Shown: in pieces, positions 1-4,418 of the stretch
Position numbering within the stretch: position 1 is the first letter of the stretch
Layout of the letters: the number at the start of each line of letters is the position of its first letter
Assembly: GCA_937868455.1 (NCBI GenBank)
Contig: CALMMO010000510.1
Span: 1 to 5,200 of the forward strand
Origin: an uncultured Marmoricola sp.
Lineage (GTDB): Bacteria > Actinomycetota > Actinomycetes > Propionibacteriales > Nocardioidaceae
Direction of reading: 5' to 3'
Length of the DNA: 5,200 nt
Notes under the pieces: model-generated
Database searches by the model: none
What the model saw: the letters and a program-made list of their open reading frames with translations, nothing else
Told to the model about the DNA's origin: nothing
Made by a program: the position numbers and the translations under genes

Positions 1-224
1 AGGACCAGCAGGATCGCAAGCCAGACCACCAGCACATTGAGGACGATGGGTTTGGCTAGCCACGGATTCACCCAGGGATTAGCCCCGCCGACCGCCCAGG
101 TCGCCACATCAAGCCCGTAGTTGGCGATGATCGCCCAGATCAGCGTGACCAGCAGGGCCAACACCGCGGTGACAAAACGCTTGCGCCTGGAAGGGGTGGA
201 GGTGTTTCCAGGCAGAAAACGCAT
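1..224 (-). CDS. Membrane protein, N-terminal fragment (possibly LTA synthase/sulfatase-like)
   Basis: The minus-strand frame from ATG at 224 is open to the window edge, giving 74 codons with the C-terminus missing. The protein starts MRFLPGNTSTPSRRKRF. Basic residues 13-16 precede a hydrophobic helix at about 18-35. A Pro/Trp-rich loop with NPWVNPW (49-55) follows, then a second helix from about 59 onward. The cationic N-terminus before the first helix predicts a cytoplasmic N-terminus. The loop followed by KPIVLNVLVVWLAILLV faintly resembles the N-terminal membrane part of lipoteichoic acid synthase-family sulfatases, but no catalytic domain is visible, so that name is a guess. There is no Shine-Dalgarno. 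A TAGGCT hexamer lies 7 nt before the ATG, which supports this start and leaderless translation. The gene is divergent from the MaoC-family gene. That this is a gene is likely; the family is uncertain. Confidence 0.65.
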   Translation of the reverse strand, partial: MRFLPGNTSTPSRRKRFVTAVLALLVTLIWAIIANYGLDVATWAVGGANPWVNPWLAKPIVLNVLVVWLAILLV

Positions 225-231
225 GGGTGCC

Positions 232-237
232 AGCCTA
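232..237 (-). promoter_or_regulatory. -10 element of the membrane-protein gene (leaderless type)
   Basis: Read on the minus strand this is TAGGCT, matching TANNNT, followed by 7 nt and then the ATG at 224. This places the predicted transcript start at or next to the start codon. No good -35 is visible; a dyad at 242-259 occupies the area where one would lie. Confidence 0.4.
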
Positions 238-241
238 GACG

Positions 242-259
242 GGCAATGTGAAGATTGCC
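242..259. promoter_or_regulatory. Inverted repeat GGCAAT-N6-ATTGCC, candidate operator
   Basis: Perfect 6-bp arms (242-247 and 254-259) flank the spacer GTGAAG. The dyad overlaps the -35 side of the predicted promoter of the minus-strand membrane-protein gene. That is where a repressor or activator site would be expected. The 18-bp size fits a dimeric helix-turn-helix protein, but no regulator gene is present in the window to pair with it. Confidence 0.3.
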
Positions 260-291
260 TGAGTGACCCGCGCCGTGACGAACTGCACGCA

Positions 292-317
292 TCTGGGACA
301 CCTCAGAGTGCCCCAGA
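292..317. repeat. Imperfect dyad in the divergent intergenic region
   Basis: TCTGGG (292-297) pairs with CCCAGA (312-317). After one A/C mismatch, CAC (299-301) pairs with GTG (308-310) around a 6-nt loop. It lies 42 bp upstream of the MaoC-family start codon, in the 135-bp gap between divergent genes. It could be an operator for the plus-strand gene or a 5'-leader hairpin. No convincing TANNNT was found between it and position 359, so the plus-strand promoter remains unassigned. Confidence 0.25.
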
Positions 318-346
318 ACCGGCAAGATGGGGTGAGACATCGACAC

Positions 347-352
347 AGGAGG
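347..352 (+). promoter_or_regulatory. Shine-Dalgarno AGGAGG of the MaoC-family gene
   Basis: A perfect AGGAGG lies 7 nt upstream of GTG at 360. It decides the GTG start and marks this gene as having a leadered mRNA, unlike most other genes in the window. Confidence 0.8.
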
Positions 353-359
353 ATCACCC

Positions 360-887
360 GTGCAATTTGGACGCAGCTACGAGGAGTTCGAGGTCGGGGC
401 GACGTACAAACACTGGCCAGGCAAGACGGTCACAGAGTACGACGACCACCTGTTTTGCCTGCTCACCATGAACCATCACCCCTTGCACCTCGACGTGAAC
501 TACGCCGAAGAAACCACCCAGTTCGGCAAGAACGTCGTGGTCGGCAACTACGTCTACTCCATCCTGCTGGGCATGTCAGTGCCCGACATCTCCGGCAAGG
601 CGATCGCAAACCTCGAAATCGAGTCGCTGCGTCACGTCGCCCCCACCTTCCACGGCGACACGCTTTATGGCGAAACCACCGTGCTCGACAAGTGGGAGTC
701 AACCTCCAAGGACGACCGCGGAGTCGTCTACGTCGAAACCATCGGCTACAACCAAGACGGCAAAGTCGTGTGCATCTTCCGCCGCAAGGTCATGGTGCCC
801 AAGGCCAATTACCTCGAGGCTCGTGGGGGCGAACAGCCCGGGCGCCCTGTTCCCGTCGCCGACAAGAACTGGGCTGGTCGCGAATAG
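360..887 (+). CDS. MaoC-family single-hotdog protein, acyl-CoA hydratase/dehydratase-like
   Basis: A 175-residue protein with a GTG start behind a perfect Shine-Dalgarno. Members of the MaoC family are cytosolic and mostly hydrate 2-enoyl-CoA thioesters or catalyse the reverse reaction. The hallmark hotdog region is LLTMNHHPLHLD (34-45), followed by YAEETTQFG (48-56). FHGDTL (97-102) and a later GYNQDG (129-134) match the pattern of the MaoC subgroup often encoded near CitE/HpcH lyases in actinobacteria, such as M. tuberculosis Rv2499c. No lyase gene is present here. In canonical R-specific hydratases the motif reads S-G-D-x-N-P-x-H. Here the aligned Asp position is Asn38, while His43 is kept, so activity may differ from the classical Asp/His dyad. 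The C-terminal tail (about 150-175) is polar and probably outside the fold. Family assignment is firm; substrate is unknown. Confidence 0.88.
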   Translation: MQFGRSYEEFEVGATYKHWPGKTVTEYDDHLFCLLTMNHHPLHLDVNYAEETTQFGKNVVVGNYVYSILLGMSVPDISGKAIANLEIESLRHVAPTFHGDTLYGETTVLDKWESTSKDDRGVVYVETIGYNQDGKVVCIFRRKVMVPKANYLEARGGEQPGRPVPVADKNWAGRE

Positions 888-896
888 TCGTTGCGG

Positions 897-914
897 CGGG
901 TGAAGTTTCACCCG
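897..914. repeat. 18-bp quasi-palindrome CGGGTGAAGTTTCACCCG
   Basis: Perfect 8-bp arms (897-904 and 907-914) around a central GT, beginning 10 bp after the MaoC-family stop codon. Its core GTGAAGTTTCAC (900-911) recurs identically at 942-953. It could be an operator half of a tandem pair, or a small hairpin in the 3' mRNA. Its right arm is also the left arm of the next hairpin, so the two structures exclude each other. Confidence 0.5.
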
Positions 915-929
915 GTACCCGGTGAAACT
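904..929. repeat. Inverted repeat with 9-bp arms AGTTTCACC/GGTGAAACT
   Basis: Perfect 9-bp arms at 904-912 and 921-929 enclose CGGTACCC. The right arm overlaps the first bases of the downstream terminator stem (925-929). It therefore competes both with the 897-914 dyad and with the base of the terminator. Confidence 0.5.
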
Positions 930-971
930 GACGCTTCCCACGTGAAGTTTCACATGGGAAGCGTCAGTTTT
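925..971 (+). terminator. Intrinsic terminator after the MaoC-family gene
   Basis: A 16-bp perfect stem, AAACTGACGCTTCCCA (925-940) with its complement at 955-970, closes a 14-nt loop. The loop can pair further, GTGA (942-945) with TCAC (950-953). The 3' side ends in TTTT (968-971), a short U-tract. Stem length and position, 37 bp after the stop codon, make it a strong candidate to end the MaoC-family transcript before the OCD-family gene. Read on the minus strand the T-run is only three bases, so function in that direction is less likely. Confidence 0.75.
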
Positions 972-981
972 GCATGGGAAG
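953..981 (+). repeat. Direct repeat CATGGGAAG x2
   Basis: CATGGGAAG occurs at 953-961 and again at 973-981, a 20-bp period. The first copy lies in the terminator 3' arm and the second just beyond its T-run. This may be a remnant of duplication in the hairpin-rich gap. No function can be assigned. Confidence 0.4.
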
Positions 982-1039
982 TGGACCCAATTGACCTGCT
1001 CTCCTCATGCATCCGCCACACGAGTCGGCCCGCGAGGGC

Positions 1040-1045
1040 TATGGT
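1040..1045 (+). promoter_or_regulatory. -10 element TATGGT of the OCD-family gene
   Basis: TATGGT matches TANNNT, and 6 nt separate it from ATG at 1052. The predicted transcript start would be the A of the start codon, giving a leaderless mRNA. No recognisable -35 lies 16-18 bp upstream. The element also argues against the in-frame ATG at 1007, which would lie upstream of the transcript start. Confidence 0.5.
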
Positions 1046-1051
1046 GAAACC

Positions 1052-2008
1052 ATGTCCACCAACCAGATGCTTGTGCTCAACCGCGCCGACCTTGAGGCCA
1101 TTGGTCTCACCTGGAAAGAGATCATCGATTCCATTGAAGGAGCCTTCAAGGAGAAGGCCCAGGGTCTGGTGCAAAACCCGCCGAAACCCAAGGTTGCTTC
1201 GCGTGATGATGCGTTCATCCACGCCATGCCGGCCTACCTCGGTGGCAGCGACAAGATCGGCATTAAGTGGGTAGCCGGTTATGAGCAGAACCACGCTAAG
1301 GGTCTGCCCTACATCTATGGCGTGGTCATCCTCAACGACTCTGAAACTGGTCGCCCGATCGCTTTGATCGATGGTGGCTGGATCACCGAGATGCGTACGC
1401 CTGCAGTCAGTGGCGTGACGATGCGCCACGTTGCCGGTGCCAAGAAGCGCCTGGCCATTGTCGGATGTGGAGTTCAGGGCCGTCGACACCTTGAGGTGGC
1501 CTTGGAGGAGCACCCCGAGTTGACCGAGGTGGTTGCGTTCGACCGTAGCCCTGAGGCGACCCAACGTCTGCTCGACATGGCCGGGGATCGAGTCACTCGC
1601 GCGGCCACCTCACCCACCGATTGCGTCGAAGGCGCCGACTTGGTGATCACCACGATCACTGTGGCCCTTGACCCCAAACTCGATTGCCGCAACACCGACG
1701 ACAATGCGCTCTTGCTGCCAGTTGATTACGACGACGCGATGGCGACCTCCGCCTTCCATGAAGCAGCGATGTACTCCGTCGATGACCTAGGCCAATACGG
1801 ATCCGTGGCAGGACGTAAGTACTTCTTCGACTTCCCCGAGCCGGTCACGCATTTGGCTCAGGTCGTTGCGGGGGAGTACGCCGTACCCACAACTGGACGC
1901 CGCATGTTCCTCAACATGGGACTCGCCATGGATGACGTAGCTCTGAGTGCCCTGGTCTATGACCGTGCGATGGCCGCAGGCGTGGGCAGCCACATCGAGT
2001 TCCCCTGA
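1052..2008 (+). CDS. Ornithine cyclodeaminase/mu-crystallin family NAD(P)-dependent enzyme
   Basis: A 318-residue cytosolic protein of normal length for the family, which includes ornithine cyclodeaminase, archaeal alanine dehydrogenase and ketimine reductases. The N-terminal substrate domain carries IKWVAGY (71-77, with the expected substrate Lys72), GLPYIYGVVIL (84-94) and WITEMRTPAVSGV (110-122, with the expected carboxylate-binding Arg115). The Rossmann nucleotide site is GCGVQGRRH (138-146), followed by Asp164 at the end of beta-2 (VVAFDRS). Where classical members have G-x-D-x-P-G-K-x-E-L, this protein reads LLLPVDYDDAM (220-230). An Asp (225 or 227) is kept but the Gly/Pro loop is not. 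This resembles family members with a P-[LV]-D-[FY]-D motif, and substrate prediction is unsafe. ATG 1052 is preferred over ATG 1007 because family homology begins after it and TATGGT sits 6 nt upstream. It converges on the MFS gene. Confidence 0.88.
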   Translation: MSTNQMLVLNRADLEAIGLTWKEIIDSIEGAFKEKAQGLVQNPPKPKVASRDDAFIHAMPAYLGGSDKIGIKWVAGYEQNHAKGLPYIYGVVILNDSETGRPIALIDGGWITEMRTPAVSGVTMRHVAGAKKRLAIVGCGVQGRRHLEVALEEHPELTEVVAFDRSPEATQRLLDMAGDRVTRAATSPTDCVEGADLVITTITVALDPKLDCRNTDDNALLLPVDYDDAMATSAFHEAAMYSVDDLGQYGSVAGRKYFFDFPEPVTHLAQVVAGEYAVPTTGRRMFLNMGLAMDDVALSALVYDRAMAAGVGSHIEFP

Positions 2009-2010
2009 GG

Positions 2011-3141
2011 TCAGCGGTCCTCTTGCCCAGCGAAGGCTGGTGCGAGCGGGATCAGCAACAAGATCAAGACCATCGGCAAGGCAAAGCCGTAGCGAAGTGA
2101 GTTGGCTCCAACGAGCCCGGTCGCGACCGAACCGAGCAGCGCGCCCAAATAGTTGAACTGGTTGAAGCGCGCGATCACCGCATCGACGCGATCGGTGCCT
2201 GCTTCGCCGGACCCCGCCGCGATACGTGCCGCCGCAGAGAAGCTCAAGGGGGCGATCACGGCTGCGCTAGCGCCCAGCACGGTAAAGCCGATGACCGCGA
2301 CCTGCCAGGTGGGTGCCACCACGATCAGGCCTAGTGAGAGGGCTGAGGCAACGGCACCGAGTTTGAGCACTCGGGGGGCACCCATCTTCTCAACGAGCCG
2401 ATCGCCCAAGAGCCGCATCAGGCCGCTGGCGAGCAGGTAGGGGAAGGTGGCGAGTGCGACCAGTCGGGTCGGTGAGTTCAGCGTGTGCCCCAAATAGGTC
2501 GGTCCCCAGGTCTGCGCGGCAGTGTCGACCATGTAGAAGAGCACCAATCCCGCACCAACGAGCAACAACGGCTTGAGTGGCACCTTGACTGAATCGGGGT
2601 CGATCACGGGTGCCCGCTTGATTAAGCGTGCCCCTAGGCCTACGGCGAGTGCGATCACGCTGAGCCAGCCCATCGCGCCCAGCCCTGGTGAGATCAGCGC
2701 CCACCCCGAGCCGACCAAACCGCCCAGAGTCCAGGCGCCGTAGAACGAAGGGAGGAGCGGTCGTCCGTATTGGTGCTCAACGGCAACTGCCTGGGCGTTG
2801 GTGGTGGCATCCACCGCACCGAGCGCGACGCCGTACGTGCCTAAAGCGGCCAGAAACATCGTGAGGGAGTTGGCAAACGCCATCAGCGGCAAGGTGGCGG
2901 CAATGGCGACGAGGCCGACACGGAGTACGCCGGCACTGCTCACCCGTTTGGCCACTTGCTCGGCTACGAACGAACCAACCCCGGCCAACAACACCATCAT
3001 CAGCATCATCATCGACATCTCGGTTTCCGAGAGATCCCAGGTGCGCTGGGTCACCGGTAGGCGGGTGGTCAAAGAGATGAACACCATCCCTTGGACGAAG
3101 AAGGCCGCAGCTGCGGAGGCACGAGAGTGGCGTAAGGGCAT
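2011..3141 (-). CDS. Major facilitator superfamily transporter, YbjJ-like
   Basis: A 376-residue inner-membrane protein with about 12 hydrophobic segments, the usual MFS size. TM1 covers about 9-27 and is followed by TTRLPVTQRTWDLSETEMS (25-43), a loop like that of YbjJ/YfkF-type transporters (R-x-P then W-x-L-s). The TM8-TM9 loop GDRLVEKMG (246-254) is the second-half version of the MFS signature loop. TM7 has FYMVDTAAQTWGPTYL (202-217). Segment 42-49 (MSMMMLMM) has six Met in eight positions at the start of TM2. The frame stays open upstream for another 117 codons, but that region is antisense to the phosphatase and has no family similarity. I chose ATG 3141, which has TACGGT 7 nt before it and places TM1 correctly. 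Substrate is unknown; sugars or drugs are both possible. Its stop lies 2 bp from the OCD-family stop. Confidence 0.87.
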   Translation of the reverse strand: MPLRHSRASAAAAFFVQGMVFISLTTRLPVTQRTWDLSETEMSMMMLMMVLLAGVGSFVAEQVAKRVSSAGVLRVGLVAIAATLPLMAFANSLTMFLAALGTYGVALGAVDATTNAQAVAVEHQYGRPLLPSFYGAWTLGGLVGSGWALISPGLGAMGWLSVIALAVGLGARLIKRAPVIDPDSVKVPLKPLLLVGAGLVLFYMVDTAAQTWGPTYLGHTLNSPTRLVALATFPYLLASGLMRLLGDRLVEKMGAPRVLKLGAVASALSLGLIVVAPTWQVAVIGFTVLGASAAVIAPLSFSAAARIAAGSGEAGTDRVDAVIARFNQFNYLGALLGSVATGLVGANSLRYGFALPMVLILLLIPLAPAFAGQEDR

Positions 3142-3148
3142 GCGGGCC

Positions 3149-3158
3149 ACCGTAGAGT
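3149..3158. promoter_or_regulatory. Fused divergent -10 elements (bidirectional leaderless promoter)
   Basis: The 10 bp ACCGTAGAGT contain TACGGT on the minus strand (3154 down to 3149) and TAGAGT on the plus strand (3153-3158), sharing the central TA. Each is followed by exactly 7 nt and then an ATG: 3141 on minus for the MFS gene, 3166 on plus for the phosphatase. The whole intergenic region is 24 bp, so there is no room for a Shine-Dalgarno with a normal leader. Divergent promoters built on -10 symmetry are known in bacteria. The assignment here is inferred from position and hexamer match. Confidence 0.55.
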
Positions 3159-3165
3159 CCCCGGC

Positions 3166-3735
3166 ATGAGTAGCGGAAGTGGCAACGAGGTTTGGATTGT
3201 CCGACACGGCGAAACTGACTGGAGCGCCAGCGGCAAACACACCTCCTTTACTGATGTTCCTTTGACCGCGCACGGGGAAGAAGTTGGGCGCTTGTTGGCG
3301 GGGGACTTGGTCGGGCCTTTTGATGCGGTGTTGACGAGTCCGCGCATTCGCGCGCGTCGTACGGCGCAATTGGCGGGGTACTCCGACGCCGAAGTGGATC
3401 CCGACCTCGTGGAGTGGAACTACGGCGACTACGAAGGGCTGACCACAGCCACTATCCGCGAGACCGTGCCAGCGTGGACCGTGTGGACCCACCCCTGTAG
3501 TGGCGGGGAGACCTCACAGGAGGTCGCTACTCGATGTGATCGTGTCATCGCGCGTGTACGACGGGCCTCAGGTCCAGTGCTCATCTTCGGACACGGTCAC
3601 TCTCTGCGCGCTTTGACGGCTCGGTGGCTGGACCTCGATGTGACACAAGGGTGCCATTTCCGGCTGGACACGGCGACGATTTCGGTGTTGGGCTACGAAC
3701 GCGAGACACCGGTCATCAAGCGATGGAATGCTTAA
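3166..3735 (+). CDS. Histidine phosphatase family protein (phosphoglycerate mutase-like acid phosphatase)
   Basis: A 189-residue cytosolic protein of the histidine phosphatase superfamily, which hydrolyses phosphate esters through a phospho-histidine intermediate. The catalytic signature VRHGETDW is at 12-19, with nucleophile His14 and Arg13. TSPRIRARRTA (57-67) supplies the second conserved Arg (Arg62). EWNYGDYEGLT (83-93) carries the acid Glu83, and FGHGHSLRAL (141-150) the second catalytic His143. The EWNYGDYEGLTT..IR and W.VWTHPCSGGE (104-115) pattern closely resembles M. tuberculosis Rv3214. That protein was annotated as a phosphoglycerate mutase but characterised as an acid phosphatase. 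No signal peptide is seen. ATG 3166 has TAGAGT 7 nt upstream and no Shine-Dalgarno. It is the first gene of an operon with the zinc-ribbon protein 3 bp downstream. Physiological substrate is unknown. Confidence 0.9.
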   Translation: MSSGSGNEVWIVRHGETDWSASGKHTSFTDVPLTAHGEEVGRLLAGDLVGPFDAVLTSPRIRARRTAQLAGYSDAEVDPDLVEWNYGDYEGLTTATIRETVPAWTVWTHPCSGGETSQEVATRCDRVIARVRRASGPVLIFGHGHSLRALTARWLDLDVTQGCHFRLDTATISVLGYERETPVIKRWNA

Positions 3736-3738
3736 GCC

Positions 3739-4326
3739 GTGACTCTGACCAACGAGTGCCCCTGCTGCTCTACGTCGACTGCCGAAGGTGTCTGCTCTCG
3801 GCATCCGGGGGCAGCAATTTTGAAGCGCGGCAGTGGCTATGACGCGTTCGCTGAGGTGGTTGGGCTCAGCGGCGAGGTCCCGATCTACGCCCCGGAGCTA
3901 CCTGACTTTGTGATCAGTACGACGGGGTGCGCGATGGCTGGTCGATGCGTTGCCACCGTCCTGACCTTGACCGGGGCTGATGCGCTCGACGGAGACTATG
4001 ACGTCACCATCGTGGTTGAGGAACCTTTGGTGGGCCTTGGTGCTCGTGTTGCTGGGCTGACGCACTCCGACCCAGGTGAGGCGTTCGCTAACACCCCAGC
4101 AATGCATGTCGGCATCGAGGGTCATCACGTGCCGCTGTGGGAAGTCGACGTGCCTGCTGATGAACCGTTGAGCCGTGCCACCTTCGTTGGTGAATGGGGT
4201 GGGCGATGGCTTTGGCTCATAGCTCGCCCCTCGACCGCGGTGATGTTGGTGAGCGCGTTGCGCGATCTGGGCGATCTTGGTCCGCTCGCGGTTGAGCTCG
4301 AGTTTGGTGGGAGCCCGGGTTGGTAA
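3739..4326 (+). CDS. DUF6758-like protein with N-terminal CxxC...CxxH zinc ribbon
   Basis: A 195-residue protein with no predicted enzyme function. Residues 7-22 carry CPCC then CSRH, a candidate Zn site using Cys7, Cys10, Cys19 and His22. The body has features I associate with actinobacterial DUF6758: VVEEPLVGLGARVAG (92-106), VPLWEVDVP (131-139) and a Trp-rich GEWGGRWLWLI (151-161). The latter is reminiscent of DUF6758 segments of the form GEARGLWLW. The assignment is from memory of the pattern, not a search. No signal peptide or clear membrane helix is seen, although 160-172 is hydrophobic. The GTG start at 3739 follows the phosphatase stop in the same frame (TAA-GCC-GTG), with no clear Shine-Dalgarno, so translation is probably coupled to termination upstream. 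A role with the phosphatase is inferred from operon position only. Confidence 0.75.
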   Translation: MTLTNECPCCSTSTAEGVCSRHPGAAILKRGSGYDAFAEVVGLSGEVPIYAPELPDFVISTTGCAMAGRCVATVLTLTGADALDGDYDVTIVVEEPLVGLGARVAGLTHSDPGEAFANTPAMHVGIEGHHVPLWEVDVPADEPLSRATFVGEWGGRWLWLIARPSTAVMLVSALRDLGDLGPLAVELEFGGSPGW

Positions 4327-4334
4327 CCCCGTGA

Positions 4335-4360
4335 AAAGTCACAAGTAAACCTGTGACTTT
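4335..4360. terminator. Bidirectional intrinsic terminator between convergent genes
   Basis: Perfect 9-bp arms AAAGTCACA (4335-4343) and TGTGACTTT (4352-4360) close an 8-nt loop. On the plus strand it begins 9 bp after the DUF6758-like stop and ends in TTT. On the minus strand the 3' arm runs into TTTT, serving the short-chain dehydrogenase gene. The A-rich 5' and T-rich 3' arms are typical of a shared terminator, although the stem is only moderately GC-rich. Confidence 0.65.
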
Positions 4361-4361
4361 G

Positions 4362-4395
4362 GCGCTTGACCGGGGAGATCTCCCCCGCAAAGCGC
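4362..4395. repeat. 34-bp imperfect palindrome with GGGGAGATCTCCCC core
   Basis: A perfect 14-bp palindrome (4372-4385) is nested in outer arms GCGCTT (4362-4367) and AAGCGC (4390-4395). Both share the same centre at 4378/4379, with four intervening positions per side mostly unpaired. It lies between the terminator at 4335-4360 and the dehydrogenase stop codon at 4419-4421. It could be a second hairpin that protects or ends the minus-strand mRNA, but no T-run follows it directly on either strand. The rest of this gap holds nothing recognisable. Confidence 0.5.
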
Positions 4396-4418
4396 ACAAC
4401 TGCCGGGTTAAGCGAGAG

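Noticed and set aside
263..925. 220-codon plus-strand open frame overlapping the MaoC-family gene
   Set aside because: Arg/Pro-rich translation typical of an out-of-frame reading of a high-GC gene, with no recognisable motif. The true frame has an AGGAGG and clear hotdog motifs.
897..981. CRISPR-like or transposon-end repeats
   Set aside because: The repeats are 9-12 bp, few, and nested inside hairpins. There are no regular spacers, cas genes, transposase or target-site duplication.
1007..1051. Earlier in-frame ATG for the OCD-family gene
   Set aside because: The added 15 residues are not family-like, there is no Shine-Dalgarno, and the predicted -10 (TATGGT, 1040-1045) lies inside that extension.
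950..1564. 204-codon minus-strand frame opposite the OCD-family gene
   Set aside because: It is antisense to a well-supported coding region with intact family motifs, and shows no motif of its own.
3142..3492. 117-codon N-terminal extension of the MFS gene on the minus strand
   Set aside because: It lies antisense within the phosphatase coding region, shows no family similarity, and would move TM1 away from the N-terminus. The ATG at 3141 has its own -10 at leaderless spacing.
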